Positions 54,340 through 64,000 are shown, counted from the stretch's first letter. The stretch is 64,000 bases of DNA from Terriglobia bacterium (GCA_020073215.1 JAIQFO010000004.1:1-64000); one strand, 5' to 3'. Notes: generated by a model not told the origin, from the sequence alone. Numbers and translations: made by a program.

Positions 54340-57300
54340 CTAGTTCTGTCCCTTTCCAGTCAGCGGCAGGGTCTGCGGGCTGCCTGGACTGTTATCGAAC
54401 AGTTTGTACGCTGCGTTCTCGACAGCATCCTTGCTCGGGTCAAAAGTAACGCTGAAATTGCAGGTGGCTCCGGCTTTGAGCGATCCGCCGCAGGGCGGAT
54501 TCCCTCCACTCTGTCCGAAGTCCGCACTGTTGGCGCCGGAAATCTCCGCCCCCGTAAAGGTGACGGTGGTCGTCCCGACGTTGCTGACTGTCACCGTGTC
54601 GGAAACCGTGGTACCCCGGTTCACGGTGCCGAAGTTGATGGAAGCCGGCGTGAACTTGATACCGGTTCCCGTGCCCCGCAAGGTAGCGCTTTGTGGGCTG
54701 GTCGGGTCGTTATCAAACAAACTGACCGAGCCTTTAACAAAACCAACCACCGTTGGCTTGAACGCCACGTTGATGACGCAGGTGCCCTTACTAGCGATGA
54801 TCTTGCCATTGGTGCAGGTGGTGGTTGACACGTTGAGGAATGGCGCAGTCGCGGTAACCGCAGGAGTGCCCAGGGTGATGGACCCGGCGGTGTTATTGGT
54901 CACCGTGATTTTGGAGGCGGCGCTGGTTACACCTATCGCTGTCGTGGCAAACGTCACCGATGTCGGGCTGAGCGAAACGTTGCTGATGCCCGTCCCGGAC
55001 AGACCCGCCAGTTGCGGCGAGGTGGGATCGCTGTCATTGATCAGGATCGCGCCCTTCTTCGCCCCGGTTGAGGCTGGGGTGAAGGTCACGCCGATGCTGC
55101 AATTTGCGCCGCCGTTGAGTTTGCTGCCCGAAGCCGGGCAGGTATTGGATGCAATGGCGAAATCGGTCGTCTCGCTCAAGCTGATCGTGCCCATGGTGAT
55201 CGCGGTCGCGCCCGTATTCGTAACCGTGACGGTCTTGACCGCACTGGTCGTCTTCACCAGTTGGTTGCCGAAATTCACCGGCGCGCCCGTGATGGAGATG
55301 GCCGTTCCCAACCCTGTCAACGAGATCGTGGAGGCAGAGTTGAAGAAGCCGTTCGTGCTGATGGTGACCGTGCCCGTCGCATTGCCTGAACCGGTCGGCG
55401 TGAAATAAACATACATCGTGCACGTCGTGCCGTTGGGCATACTGGCCGGACAATCGTCGACCTCACTGTAGGGGCCGGTGACGGAAATATCGGAAATGGT
55501 CAGCGGTCCCACTGCGCTGATCGTCACGCTCTCCGGAGGACTAGTGGATCCCACGCTGGTCAAACCAAAATTCAGGCTTCCCGGCGCAGTGCTGAGCGCG
55601 GCAAATGCCGCGATCCCCCGGATGCGGAAGTTGTACTGGTCGGCAACCAGGAAGTTGCCGGAGGAATCCTCGGATATCCCCGAGGGGTAATAGAATTCGG
55701 CGCTGGTGGCCAAACCTCCGTCGCCGAAATAGCCTGCACTTCCCGTGCCGGCGAACGTGGTCATGACCCCGCCCGCGCTCGCCCACCGCAGGCGCTGATT
55801 ATTGGTGTCGGCAATAAAGAGGTTGTCGTTGGCATCCACTCGAACGCCATACGGATAGTTCAGAGCTTCTTCAGTCGCGGGGCCATCTCCGGTGTAGGTA
55901 CAGGATCCAGTTCCAGCAACGGTACCGATAACGCCGGTGGCAACGGAAACTTCCCGGATCCGGCAGTTGTAGGTGTCGGCAATGAAGACATTTCCCACTC
56001 CGTCCACGGTCACGCCGTAAGGATAGTAAAGCTGGGCTGAGGTGGCTGGCCCGCCGTCTCCGGAGTAGCCGCCACGCTGCCCGATCCCGGCAATGGTGTT
56101 GATCGTTCCGCTGGTTACTTCGCGGATGACCTGGTTGTAAGTGTCGGCGATGTAGACATTGTCTTTGCTGTCCACGGCCACGCCCGAGGGGTAATAGAGG
56201 TCGGCGCTGGTCGCCGGGCCTCCGTCGCCGGTGTAGCCGCAGCGTTGTCCCACCCCGGCGAAAGTGCTGATGTTGCCAGCAGTGTTCACCATGCGGATCA
56301 CGCAGTTGTTGGTATCCGCGATGTAGAAGTTTCCCTTACTGTCCTCGGCAACGCCGTCGTTGTAGTTGATTTCCGCCTTGTTAGCCAGTGCACCATCGCC
56401 GGTAAAGCCTGCCGTGCCGGTTCCAGCAAAGAAGTTCACCAGGTTCGACGACTTGGCCAGTTCGCGAACCAGGAAATCGTAGGTGTCGTTCACAAACACA
56501 TTTCCGGAAGCGTCCCCAAACACGCCGAAGGGGTAGTAGAAGACCACGCCCTGGGGCGGCATACCCGTCAAAAGGGTGGGGAGATTGTAGCTGCCATTGC
56601 CTGCGACCGTATTTATGTTGCCACCGACGGTGAACAAACGAATGCGGTAGTTATTGCTGTCCGCCAGATAGATTTTGGTACCGCTCACGCCTACACCTTG
56701 CGGGTCATACAAATCTGCACTGGTGGCTGCGGCGCCATCCCCCGTAAATCCCGCAGTCCCGGTACCGGCGACAGTGTTGATGTTCCCCCCTACCGTGAAC
56801 TGCCGGATCCGCTGGTTGTAGAAGTCGGCAATCGTGACGGTCGTTCCCGTGCTGTTGACCGCCAGTCCGAACACCTGATTGATCTCGGCGCTGGTGGCTT
56901 TGGCACCGTCCCCGGAGAAGCCAGCTGTGCCGTTTCCGGCAACGGTGTTGATCTTTCCGTCGGACTTGGTCACTTCGCGGATCCTGTAGTTGTAGATATC
57001 GGCGATGAAGACGTTGCCGGAACTATCCGCCGCAACTCCGTAAGGATCGTAGACCTCGGCGGCCGTGGCGGCTCCAGTGTCGCCCGTGTATCCACAGGTG
57101 CCATTGCCGGCATAGGTGGTGATCGTGTCGGTCGAGAGAACCAGCTTGCGAACGCGGCAGTTTACCGTGTCGGCAATGAACAGATTCCCCAAGCCGTCGA
57201 GAGCCACGCCGCCGGGATTGTAGAGTTGGGCGGCGGTGCCCTTGGCACCATCTCCGCTGTAACCACAGGAACTCCCAATGCCCGCAATGGTTGTGATGGT

Positions 57301-57705
57301 ATTGGCCGTGTCCACCTTGCGCACGACGCAGTTACCCTGGTCGGCAAAGTACACGTTGCCCGAACCGTCAACTGCAAGGCCGTAGGGATGATACAAGTAG
57401 GCGTTTGCGGCGCCTCCGGTCACCCCGTCTCCACTGAAGCCCTGGGCTCCATCTCCGGCCAAGACCGTGAGTGTTCCGCCCGAGTTCACTTTGAAAATGC
57501 GGTTCTGGTAGTAAGCGGAGATGTAGTAGTTGCCGGAGCTATCCGCGGCAACCGCATCCGGGGTGTAGAGGTTCGAGTCGAGAGCGGGAATGCCATTGGG
57601 CCCACCTCCGATCGCCGTAGTAATCACATCTTGCTGTGCCAGCGCGGGCAAACTCAGCAGCAGGGCAATCAGCAGAAGAAACAGTCGTGTCTTGAAGCGG
57701 CGCAT
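54340..57705 (-). CDS. Large secreted NHL-repeat / ASH-domain protein
   Basis: The 1121-residue protein has a signal peptide (TRLFLLLIALLLSLPALAQ). Residues 30-680 hold about twelve NHL repeats of about 55 residues, each with YPYGVAVDSSGNVYIADT-N--IR-V and GYSGDGGPATSA, which form a beta-propeller or two. The C-terminal 440 residues hold four ASH/Hydin-like immunoglobulin domains (LNFGLTSVGSTSPPESVTI; VNFGNQLVKTTSAVKTVTVTNTGAT; ITVTNNTAGSITLGTPAV; INFGTVNRGTTVSDTVTVSNVG). Likely an extracellular binding protein; no catalytic motif. ATG 57705 has AGGAGG 5 nt upstream, so the ORF's extra 41 upstream codons are rejected. Confidence 0.92.
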   Translation of the reverse strand: MRRFKTRLFLLLIALLLSLPALAQQDVITTAIGGGPNGIPALDSNLYTPDAVAADSSGNYYISAYYQNRIFKVNSGGTLTVLAGDGAQGFSGDGVTGGAANAYLYHPYGLAVDGSGNVYFADQGNCVVRKVDTANTITTIAGIGSSCGYSGDGAKGTAAQLYNPGGVALDGLGNLFIADTVNCRVRKLVLSTDTITTYAGNGTCGYTGDTGAATAAEVYDPYGVAADSSGNVFIADIYNYRIREVTKSDGKINTVAGNGTAGFSGDGAKATSAEINQVFGLAVNSTGTTVTIADFYNQRIRQFTVGGNINTVAGTGTAGFTGDGAAATSADLYDPQGVGVSGTKIYLADSNNYRIRLFTVGGNINTVAGNGSYNLPTLLTGMPPQGVVFYYPFGVFGDASGNVFVNDTYDFLVRELAKSSNLVNFFAGTGTAGFTGDGALANKAEINYNDGVAEDSKGNFYIADTNNCVIRMVNTAGNISTFAGVGQRCGYTGDGGPATSADLYYPSGVAVDSKDNVYIADTYNQVIREVTSGTINTIAGIGQRGGYSGDGGPATSAQLYYPYGVTVDGVGNVFIADTYNCRIREVSVATGVIGTVAGTGSCTYTGDGPATEEALNYPYGVRVDANDNLFIADTNNQRLRWASAGGVMTTFAGTGSAGYFGDGGLATSAEFYYPSGISEDSSGNFLVADQYNFRIRGIAAFAALSTAPGSLNFGLTSVGSTSPPESVTISAVGPLTISDISVTGPYSEVDDCPASMPNGTTCTMYVYFTPTGSGNATGTVTISTNGFFNSASTISLTGLGTAISITGAPVNFGNQLVKTTSAVKTVTVTNTGATAITMGTISLSETTDFAIASNTCPASGSKLNGGANCSIGVTFTPASTGAKKGAILINDSDPTSPQLAGLSGTGISNVSLSPTSVTFATTAIGVTSAASKITVTNNTAGSITLGTPAVTATAPFLNVSTTTCTNGKIIASKGTCVINVAFKPTVVGFVKGSVSLFDNDPTSPQSATLRGTGTGIKFTPASINFGTVNRGTTVSDTVTVSNVGTTTVTFTGAEISGANSADFGQSGGNPPCGGSLKAGATCNFSVTFDPSKDAVENAAYKLFDNSPGSPQTLPLTGKGQN

Positions 57706-57769
57706 GCAATCCTCCTGGAAGTCAGTGGTTTCTGTTGTCATCTCATGGGAACCGAACTCCCAGCCCGTC

Positions 57770-58213
57770 CTAGACCACGGGCTGGGGGCGCATCTGAGCG
57801 CCTTTCTGCCAAGTCTGCCCGTGGGCATCCTGATAAATGATGACCACGTTGGGCTGCGCAGGTGGCCGCAACCAATCCTCGTACTCGCGCTTGGGAATGG
57901 TGAATTGCTGGCTGACTTTCACATCCTGGTTTTTGCGCCAGACTTTTACCGTGGGAAAGCTGCCACGCAGCGCTACTCCGGTAGGGCCTTCCATCAGCGT
58001 GATCACTGCGCCCTTGATATCGGCTTCGCTGTAATTGAACAGGCGCAAGTGCAGCGTGACGTGCACCATATCCCCCTGCTCATGCACGTCGGTGAAACCG
58101 TAGACCCCGGCGAAATCACGGCCATCCTTGGCCGTGGCCGTGATCGTACCCAGCAGGAAAATCGCCAACCAGACGCCCATCAGAGGCGCCCGCGAAACAC
58201 CGCGAAAACGCAT
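57770..58213 (-). CDS. Small exported protein of unknown function
   Basis: This 147-residue protein has a signal peptide (MGVWLAIFLLGTITATA). The mature part is a single beta-rich domain (VHVTLHLRLFNYSEADIKGAVITLME, VKVSQQFTIPKREYEDWLRPPAQPNVVIIY) like a FxLYD or DUF3426-type beta sandwich, not firmly assigned. It is upstream of the NHL gene on the same strand (64 bp) and preceded by AAGGAGGAAC, so the two may be co-expressed. Confidence 0.72.
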   Translation of the reverse strand: MRFRGVSRAPLMGVWLAIFLLGTITATAKDGRDFAGVYGFTDVHEQGDMVHVTLHLRLFNYSEADIKGAVITLMEGPTGVALRGSFPTVKVWRKNQDVKVSQQFTIPKREYEDWLRPPAQPNVVIIYQDAHGQTWQKGAQMRPQPVV

Positions 58214-58604
58214 AGTTCCTCCTTGAAATTGTGGGATCCCCAGAGAATCAACTCATGCCGGGCCAGCCCCACGCCGGCCGGCATCATCCTTCAGTTGCAA
58301 TAAGAAGCCCTGATCTTTGACCCTTGAGACAACACTTGACCGCGAACAACTTTACCGGGGCTGTTCGACCCAGACTGCTCGCGCGGGGGGAGGGAGCCGG
58401 AAGGAAAGACGCAAAAAATCCTCCGCTAGGCGGCGACGATTCTCTGCTTAACCTGCAACCTTTGTCAAGATGAAGATTTTTGCACAATGGCGCAGCCGCA
58501 GGAACTGCGCCCCGATATCGCAGCGGTAACCCGCTGCACCAGCCAAACTCAAGTGCGGCGTCAAGTTTTCTGCACGCCGCAAGTCCGTGCCCTGACAGAA
58601 CCCG
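58214..58604. other. Gene-free stretch with a dispersed repeat
   Basis: No gene seen. At about 58513-58560 the unit GATATCGCAGCGGTAACCCG..ACCAGCCAAACTCAAGTGCG repeats the one near 53981. The rest shows nothing clear. Confidence 0.5.
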
Positions 58605-60113
58605 CTATTCGCTGCCCCTCGCTGTTTCTACCGCGCGCAGCACTGCGCGCGCCTTGTTCTCGGTCTCTTCAAACTCACGCTGCGGATCGGAATCGGCCAC
58701 GATTCCCGCGCCCGCCTGCAAATAGGCCTTCTCGCCTTTCATGAGCAGCGTCCGAATCGCAATGCACGAATCCAGATTCCCCGCGAAATCGGCGTAGAGC
58801 ACTGACCCGCCATACACGCCGCGCCGCGTGGGCTCCAACTCTTCGATGATCTGCATGGCCCGAACTTTGGGCGCGCCACTTAGCGTTCCGGCGGGAAAGC
58901 ACGCGGCGAAAGCGTCCATGGCATTCAGTTCAGGACGCAGCCGCCCTTCGAGCGCTGAAACCAGGTGCATGACGTGCGAGTAGCGCTCCACGTACATCAG
59001 ATCGCGAACCTTTACCGATCCGTACTCGCTGACGCGGCCCAGGTCATTGCGGCCAAGATCCACGAGCATGACGTGTTCGGCGCGTTCTTTTTCGTCCGCC
59101 AGCATTTTCTTTTCGAGCGCTGCGTCTTCCGCTTCGTCGCGGCCTCGCGGATGCGTCCCCGCAATGGGACGGTATTCGAGCTTTCTTCCGACGGCACGCA
59201 CCAGCATTTCAGGCGACGAGCCCAGCACGTGCATTCCTCCGGATTTTTTTCCGCCGCTGAACCGCAAGAAATACATGTACGGTGACGGATTCACCGTCCG
59301 CAGCGCGCGGTACAGATCAAGCGGAGCGACTCCCGGCTCGAAATCCCAGCGCTGCGAAAGCACGACCTGGAAAATATCCCCGGCGGCAATGTACTCCTTG
59401 GCTCGGCGGACGTTTTCCATAAACTTCAGCCGCGGAGTACGCGCCCGCGTCTTCAGCTTTAACTTCGCCAGCTTTGACTTCGCGGCCGCTTTGCGCCAGT
59501 ACGCCGGTTTCCATCCCGCGGCCAGCTTTCTCTCGATGCGCGCAATGTCCTTCACCGCGCGCTCGTAGGCAGCCTTGGGCGTTTCCCGCCCCACGTCGGC
59601 CGACGCCACAATATGGATCTGGTGCCGCAGGTGATCGAAGGCGAGCACGCGGTCGAAAAACATCAGCACGCAATCCGGAACATCGAGATCGTCCGAGGCA
59701 TGTTCTCCGATGTTCTCGAGCCGCCGCACGATGTCGTAAGCGCAATACCCGACCGCGCCGGCGGTGAAGGGCGGCAGACCTTCCATCGCCGCTGGACGGT
59801 GCTGCTGCAAGAGTTCCTTGATGACGTCGAAAACATTTCCGGTGCGCCGCTCGACTTTATGGCCGCGTTCGATCTTGATCTCGGCGCCACGCGACTCCAG
59901 CCGCAGAAACGGACGCACCCCTAGAAACGTGTACCGTCCAATCTTTTCTCCCCCTTCGACCGACTCCAGCAGGAAGGCATCGGGCTCTTCGTCCGAGACC
60001 GCGAGAAAGGCGGAAACCGGCGTCAGCAAGTCGGCGGAGATCGACTTCACCACCGGTACCAGTGTGGCGTCGCGCGATAACTGGGCGAACTCTTTGTAGT
60101 CGGGACGGATCAT
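58605..60113 (-). CDS. trpE: Anthranilate synthase component I
   Basis: This 502-residue enzyme forms anthranilate from chorismate with ammonia from a TrpG subunit. It has the N-terminal [18 protein letters not shown] (Trp-feedback site), and the chorismate-binding half with [63 protein letters not shown] and [22 protein letters not shown] 25-residue basic insert ([16 protein letters not shown]) lies between halves. GGGGAG precedes ATG 60113. Length is normal. PabB is a less likely alternative. Confidence 0.95.
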   Translation of the reverse strand: MIRPDYKEFAQLSRDATLVPVVKSISADLLTPVSAFLAVSDEEPDAFLLESVEGGEKIGRYTFLGVRPFLRLESRGAEIKIERGHKVERRTGNVFDVIKELLQQHRPAAMEGLPPFTAGAVGYCAYDIVRRLENIGEHASDDLDVPDCVLMFFDRVLAFDHLRHQIHIVASADVGRETPKAAYERAVKDIARIERKLAAGWKPAYWRKAAAKSKLAKLKLKTRARTPRLKFMENVRRAKEYIAAGDIFQVVLSQRWDFEPGVAPLDLYRALRTVNPSPYMYFLRFSGGKKSGGMHVLGSSPEMLVRAVGRKLEYRPIAGTHPRGRDEAEDAALEKKMLADEKERAEHVMLVDLGRNDLGRVSEYGSVKVRDLMYVERYSHVMHLVSALEGRLRPELNAMDAFAACFPAGTLSGAPKVRAMQIIEELEPTRRGVYGGSVLYADFAGNLDSCIAIRTLLMKGEKAYLQAGAGIVADSDPQREFEETENKARAVLRAVETARGSE

Positions 60114-60279
60114 GCTTCTCCCCACGAACTTATTATCAGGATGTCATTATAAGGAAGGGAATCTTCGTACCCATGTCTACCGTCCGTCATGCCCTCGCTT
60201 GCGTGGCCTGCGGTATACTTTGCGAGGCCTGCCTGACAACTGGGCGGGAGCCGCCAACCGCAATCATACGGAGACTTTT

Positions 60280-61545
60280 ATGAAAACCATCGACCTCGAA
60301 CAGGAAACGAATCCCTGGCAGGCGCAAGCCGCCCGCTTTGACCTCGCTGCCCACAAGCTGAATCTTGATGAAGGATTGTGGAAGGTTCTGCGGAGCCCAA
60401 GCCGCGAAATTATCGTTCATATTCCGGTGCAGATGGACGACGGACACCTGGAGGTCTTTACCGGATACCGCGTCCAGCACTCGATTGCGCGCGGCCCGGC
60501 CAAGGGGGGATTGCGCTATGGTCCCGACGTAAACCTCGACGAAGTCCGCGCCCTGGCCAGTTGGATGACGTGGAAGTGCGCCGTGGTGAACATTCCCTTC
60601 GGTGGCGCCAAGGGCGGCATCATCTGCGATCCGCACCGAATGTCGCAGGGCGAGCTCGAGCGGATGACCCGCCGCTACACCGCCGAGCTGTTCGATTTCA
60701 TCGGACCGGAAAAGGATGTCCCCGCCCCCGACGTGAACACCAACGAACAGACGATGGCCTGGATCATGGACACCTATTCCATGCATGCGCGCCAGACCTG
60801 CACTGCCGTGGTCACGGGCAAGCCGATCAACATTGGCGGATCACGCGGGCGCCGCGAGGCAACCGGACGCGGCGTGTTGATGGTCTGCGACCAGGCCATC
60901 AAGAAGCTGCGCCTGAATCGCGACACGACCCGCGTCATCGTGCAGGGGTTTGGCAACGTCGGTTCCAACGCGGCTCGCCTCATGGCCGAGGCCGGATACA
61001 AGATCATCGGCATCATCGAAGTGGGCGGAGGCCTCTACAAAAAGGGCGGCATCGACATGGAAGCGCTGTGGGAATTCCGCCAGCGCAATGGTACCGTTCA
61101 CGGATTCCCGGGCGCCGAGAAGTACGATCCCGACGAGCTCTTGCTGGTCGATTGCGACATTCTGATTCCGGCAGCGACCGAGAACCAAATCACCAGCCAA
61201 AATGCGGACCGCGTCAAATGCAAGATCCTGGCCGAAGGCGCCAATGGTCCCACGACCGCAGCCGCCGACGATATCCTTTCCGAGAAAAAAGTCTTCGTGA
61301 TTCCCGATATCCTGGCCAACGCCGGCGGCGTCACCACTTCCTACTTCGAGTGGGTGCAGGATCGCCAGGGCTACTTCTGGAAGGAGTCGGTGGTCAACGA
61401 ACATCTGGAAGAGATCATGGATGAGGCGTTCGACGACGTTGTCCGCTACTCGGAAACTCATGGCGTGAATAACCGCATCGCCGCCTATATGCTGGCCATC
61501 GACCGCGTGGCATACACCATCCGCCAGCGCGGAATCTATGCCTAG
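60280..61545 (+). CDS. gdhA: Glutamate dehydrogenase
   Basis: The 421-residue hexameric-type enzyme has [28 protein letters not shown] with the catalytic Lys, [15 protein letters not shown] (catalytic Asp), the NAD(P) motif [12 protein letters not shown], and PAATENQI. It deaminates glutamate to 2-oxoglutarate. ATG 60280 is chosen because it matches the family start and has GGAG upstream; the frame is open to 60112. No other genes are in the operon. Confidence 0.96.
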   Translation: MKTIDLEQETNPWQAQAARFDLAAHKLNLDEGLWKVLRSPSREIIVHIPVQMDDGHLEVFTGYRVQHSIARGPAKGGLRYGPDVNLDEVRALASWMTWKCAVVNIPFGGAKGGIICDPHRMSQGELERMTRRYTAELFDFIGPEKDVPAPDVNTNEQTMAWIMDTYSMHARQTCTAVVTGKPINIGGSRGRREATGRGVLMVCDQAIKKLRLNRDTTRVIVQGFGNVGSNAARLMAEAGYKIIGIIEVGGGLYKKGGIDMEALWEFRQRNGTVHGFPGAEKYDPDELLLVDCDILIPAATENQITSQNADRVKCKILAEGANGPTTAAADDILSEKKVFVIPDILANAGGVTTSYFEWVQDRQGYFWKESVVNEHLEEIMDEAFDDVVRYSETHGVNNRIAAYMLAIDRVAYTIRQRGIYA

Positions 61546-61852
61546 CAGCCTGGGATGAAACTGCGATCTGCATCAGGGTTTGCCTTCGGGCAGGTCCAGG
61601 TGCCGTGTTGTGAACGCGCCTTTAGGCGCTGCCTCTGGGCGCTGCGGGTTGACCGCGCCCTGCTAGCCATATTCTCCGGGGCTTCCAGCAGAGAGGCCCT
61701 TCGTATTTCGGATTGACGTTCTGGTTGACCCCCAGTCCCTCCCGGTGTAATCATGCTGGGATCTCAATATAGCCTGTCTTTTTGCACGCGTCTCCAAACC
61801 GTATTGATTCGGCAAAAACGGGGCCTGAGGCCTCTCATCTCGCGAGGAAAAA
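61546..61852. other. Gene-free stretch with a dispersed repeat
   Basis: GAACGCGCCTTTAGGCGCT and GGGCGCTGCGGGTTGACCGCGCCCT (61612-61660) resemble the repeat at 48421. No gene. The start of the next transcript must lie in the last 100 bp. Confidence 0.5.
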
Positions 61853-62719
61853 ATGAATCACTCCCAAAGCAAGCTAACTCTGTGGATGCTCGCTTTCTGT
61901 CTGATGCTCACGGTCGCCATTTCGCCTGCATTGGCGAAGGCCCAGGCGAGTTCGAGTGAGACCAGCTCGGATACCACCAAGAAGTCTAAGAAGAAAGCCA
62001 AGAAGGAAAAGGCTGCTGCGGAAGACAAGGCAGCTGCCGCGGACAAGACCGCTTCCAGCGATACGACTACTACGAAGAAGTCGCGAAAGAGCAAGAAGGC
62101 AGCCACGGATGAGAGCGCCTCCAAGACGGCTGCTACCGACAAGTCCCCTGCCACCGATACGACGGCCGCGACTCCTACGAAGAAGGCGCGAAAGAGCAAG
62201 AAGGCAGCCGCGGATGAGAGCGCCTCCAAGACGGCTGCTGCCGACAAGTCCCCTGCCGATACGACGGCCGCGACTCCTACGAAGAAGTCGCGAAAGAGCA
62301 AGAAGACAGCCGCGGACGAGAGCACCTCGAAGACGGCAGCTGCCAGCACGGCTGCGCCCGCCGAAACGACGGCCAAGAAGAGCCCCAAGAAATCTAAGGC
62401 AGCGGATGCCAGTGCCGCACCTGCCAGCAGTGCGGCCGCTCCAGCTGCTCCTGCCAGTTCCAGCGCCGCGCCGGCGGCTCCAGCCGCCTCGGCTTCGTCC
62501 GGCAACATGGCTGCACCCAAGAAGACGACAGCCAAGGCAGCGTCTGGAACGGCCTCCAGTCCTGAGATTGCCGCCGCGCAGGCCAGCGGCAAGGTCTGGG
62601 TCAACACCGACAGTGGCGTCTACCACAAAGGTGGCCGTTGGTATGGCAAGACCAAAACTGGAAAGTTCATGACCGAAGCCGAAGCTAAGGCTGCCGGCTA
62701 CAAAGAAGCTCAGAAGTAA
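61853..62719 (+). CDS. Exported Lys/Ala/Ser/Thr-rich repeat protein
   Basis: The 288-residue protein has a signal peptide (TLWMLAFCLMLTVAISPALAKA), then 190 residues of low-complexity sequence. Three tandem units of about 35 residues are visible (KKSRKSKKAATDESASKTA; KKARKSKKAAADESASKTA; KKSRKSKKTAADESTSKTA), then an Ala/Pro stretch. The final 45 residues form a small ordered module (GKVWVNTDSGVYHKGGRWYGKTK) with many aromatics. The basic repeats recall histone H1-like tails, but the signal peptide points to the envelope, where they might bind polyanions. The HhH gene follows within 16 bp. Confidence 0.85.
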   Translation: MNHSQSKLTLWMLAFCLMLTVAISPALAKAQASSSETSSDTTKKSKKKAKKEKAAAEDKAAAADKTASSDTTTTKKSRKSKKAATDESASKTAATDKSPATDTTAATPTKKARKSKKAAADESASKTAAADKSPADTTAATPTKKSRKSKKTAADESTSKTAAASTAAPAETTAKKSPKKSKAADASAAPASSAAAPAAPASSSAAPAAPAASASSGNMAAPKKTTAKAASGTASSPEIAAAQASGKVWVNTDSGVYHKGGRWYGKTKTGKFMTEAEAKAAGYKEAQK

Positions 62720-62735
62720 TTAAGGAGAAATGACT

Positions 62736-63050
62736 ATGACCAGGAAGTTCATGACCAGAATTCTCGTCGCGCTTCTCGCACTTAGCCTGATCAGCGGAAT
62801 GGCTGTGGCGCAAGCCGCTAAGACCTCGGCCAAAGCGGCTACCGCCACCGCTGCCAATGCCGATCTCCTCGACATCAACTCGGCGACCAAAGAACAGCTG
62901 GATGCCCTGCCGGGGATCGGAGCCGCTTACTCCCAGAAGATCATCGACGGGCGACCCTATGCGAAGAAGACCGACCTGACCAGAAAGAAGATTATTCCCG
63001 CAGCCACCTACGCGAAGATCAAAGACAAGATCATCGCAAAACAGAAGTAA
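62736..63050 (+). CDS. Exported helix-hairpin-helix (ComEA-like) protein
   Basis: This 104-residue protein has a signal peptide ([18 protein letters not shown]), and a C-terminal HhH pair: [38 protein letters not shown] and [17 protein letters not shown]. The same module in ComEA binds double-stranded DNA in the periplasm during uptake. Nothing else of a competence system is adjacent. ATG 62736 is preferred to 62730 because of its spacing from AAGGAG at 62722-62727. It probably shares a transcript with the Lys-rich exported protein. Confidence 0.88.
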   Translation: MTRKFMTRILVALLALSLISGMAVAQAAKTSAKAATATAANADLLDINSATKEQLDALPGIGAAYSQKIIDGRPYAKKTDLTRKKIIPAATYAKIKDKIIAKQK

Positions 63051-63080
63051 ATTAACCGCGGAGATCGCAGAGTGCCCAGA

Positions 63081-63106
63081 GAAGAAGAAGAAGAAGAAGA
63101 AGAAGA
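63081..63106 (+). repeat. GAA trinucleotide microsatellite
   Basis: About eight tandem GAA units between the HhH gene and the GNAT gene. Outside any ORF that I support. Flanked by an imperfect ACCGCGGAG/CTCCGCGGT inverted pair (about 63055 and 63138). Confidence 0.85.
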
Positions 63107-63183
63107 GTTTCAAAAACCTCCGCGAACTCGGCGTTCTCCGCGGTAAACGCTTTTGGTGGCGATTCACAGAGGACCCTCCTGAA

Positions 63184-63708
63184 TTGGATGGGGCGCACGA
63201 CCACTTGAACCCTGACGATCACAGTCAAGCCGGCCGGAGCCGGATCGATTTGATTCCGGCCACACTGCCCGAACACATCGAACAAGTTCGCGCCCTCTTT
63301 CTCGAGTATGGAGAGTCTCTCGGCTTCAGCTTGTGTTTCCAGAGTTTCGACGAGGAGTTAAAGAACCTTCCGGGCGCGTACGCCCCGCCCAGCGGCAGAT
63401 TACTGCTTGCCCGATCCGCAGACCACGCCGCAGGATGCATTGCATTGCGCAAACTTGATACCGGGATCTGCGAGATGAAGAGGCTTTATGTACGGCCTGA
63501 CTATCGCGGCTTGGGTCTGGGCCGGATGCTGGTGGAACGCCTGATCGCCGAAGCGCGGGCCATTGGCTATGAGCGCATGCGTCTGGATACGATCGCATCG
63601 GCAATGAAGGATGCGATCGCGCTCTATCGCAGGATGGGATTCCAGGAAATCGCGCCGTACTCTAACATTCCCATCGAAAGCGCCCTCTGGATGGAATTAC
63701 TGTTGTAG
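63184..63708 (+). CDS. GNAT family N-acetyltransferase
   Basis: This 174-residue protein has the GNAT motifs: EMKRLYVRPDYRGLGLGRMLVERLIAEARAIGYERMRLDT with the acetyl-CoA loop RGLGLGR, then ALYRRMGFQEI. It transfers acetyl groups to an unknown small molecule or protein. No in-frame ATG lies before the domain; TTG 63184 is the longest start, and a later start is possible. The 3' end overlaps the convergent OmpA-type gene by 12 bp. Confidence 0.88.
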   Translation: MDGAHDHLNPDDHSQAGRSRIDLIPATLPEHIEQVRALFLEYGESLGFSLCFQSFDEELKNLPGAYAPPSGRLLLARSADHAAGCIALRKLDTGICEMKRLYVRPDYRGLGLGRMLVERLIAEARAIGYERMRLDTIASAMKDAIALYRRMGFQEIAPYSNIPIESALWMELLL

Positions 63709-64000
63709 GCGACGGTCCACGGCTCTCACCACCGCGGGCTTGGGGGCGGCAGCAACGGAGGGTCGCGCCGTGTTGTCCGTGGGTCGGGCCGCGGCGGGAG
63801 GCTGCGATTGGGTTCCGGCTTGGGTTAGGGGACCCGGCGTCAGGGAATGGCCGAGAACGACGATATCCACGCGGCGGTTCATGCCGCGGCCTTCCGCGGT
63901 GGAATTGGTTGCGACCGGGTGATACTCGGCGAATCCAGCAGCGCTTAGACCATCGGGGCTGAAGCCGTCGCGGACAATGAGCAGCCGCACGATTTCGGTT
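63697..64000 (-). CDS. OmpA/MotB C-terminal domain protein, 3' part only
   Basis: The frame is open to the right edge. The visible part reads TEIVRLLIVRDGFSPDGLSAAGFAEYHPVATN, then NRRVDIVVLG, the end of an OmpA-like peptidoglycan-binding domain of the MotB type, where the Arg of NRRVDI and the preceding region hold the peptide stem. A Pro/Ala-rich tail of about 50 residues follows. The N-terminal part lies outside the window, so MotB and other OmpA-like proteins cannot be told apart. Confidence 0.85.
   Translation of the reverse strand, partial: TEIVRLLIVRDGFSPDGLSAAGFAEYHPVATNSTAEGRGMNRRVDIVVLGHSLTPGPLTQAGTQSQPPAAARPTDNTARPSVAAAPKPAVVRAVDRRLQQ

Noticed and set aside
54404..55408. 334-codon plus-strand ORF opposite the NHL/ASH gene
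   Set aside because: It is the antisense reading of the repeated ASH domains. The minus frame has a signal peptide, Shine-Dalgarno and domains; this one has none.
62040..62350. Direct repeats resembling a CRISPR array
   Set aside because: The repeat unit is about 110 bp, in frame, and degenerate at codon third positions, so it is a protein repeat. No CRISPR array was seen anywhere in the window.
61858..62626. Two long minus-strand ORFs opposite the Lys-rich exported protein
   Set aside because: Antisense shadows of the simple repeats; the plus frame has signal peptide and ordered C-terminus.

Overview
The window reads as a chromosomal segment of a GC-rich Gram-negative bacterium, most likely of the phylum Acidobacteriota (Koribacter/Terriglobia type). 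I base this on gene style, not on any search: CadC-like winged-helix/TPR regulators, NHL-repeat plus ASH-domain secreted proteins, Big_2-type lipoproteins, a fused AroD-AroE enzyme, a lipoprotein BamD, short Lys/Ala-rich proteins, and a high density of dispersed intergenic hairpin repeats. Most genes are housekeeping and intact. No prophage, integrase or CRISPR array is visible.

Layout. 1-1.8 kb: the end of a TPR protein, a truncated helix-turn-helix gene, and a REP-associated tyrosine transposase (RAYT) element with its flanking hairpins. 1.8-9.3 kb, mostly minus strand: a response regulator with a very long disordered tail, bamD, rpe, a decayed SH3-like gene, and the obg-rpmA-rplU block. 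9.6-13.2 kb: two translationally coupled exported TldD/TldE-like peptidase homologues, only one of which keeps the metal site. 13.7-21 kb: an orphan GvpL/F protein, a transmembrane winged-helix/TPR regulator, a small zinc ribbon and secreted proteins. 21.6-29.6 kb: DUF1634-TauE/SafE exporter, aroDE fusion, an exported protein, AMMECR1-pgsA, thrS.

29.6-36.6 kb is the accessory region. It holds a divergent, more A+T-rich locus with an unrecognised 159-aa protein on one side and, on the other, a 139-aa protein followed by a 714-aa protein. The large protein joins a TIR domain to a complete SAMHD1-like HD dNTPase core. I regard this as the best candidate for an undescribed defence system. An EF-G paralogue gene follows, then a small protein with an R-x4-H (HEPN-like) motif and a VapBC pair.

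36.7-53 kb: VOC protein, ruvB, ridA, FKBP isomerase, rpmB, a HIT protein with a HigBA module beside it, a galE interrupted by an in-frame TGA, tRNA-Pro(GGG), dps, a MerR regulator, a 13-codon Lys-rich ORF with its own Shine-Dalgarno and hairpin, yggX, a metallophosphoesterase, a GT28-like glycosyltransferase, an AMIN protein, PilZ and trpG/pabA. 53-64 kb: a cupredoxin-like secreted protein, a large NHL/ASH protein, trpE, gdhA, two exported small basic or HhH proteins, a GNAT acetyltransferase, and the C-terminal part of an OmpA/MotB-type protein running off the right edge.

Dispersed repeats recur throughout. One hairpin family matches the RAYT flanks (1.0, 1.7, 21.1, 43.6 and 54.1 kb). A second, with GTGGGGACGGGCG-type arms, sits mostly just downstream of stop codons.
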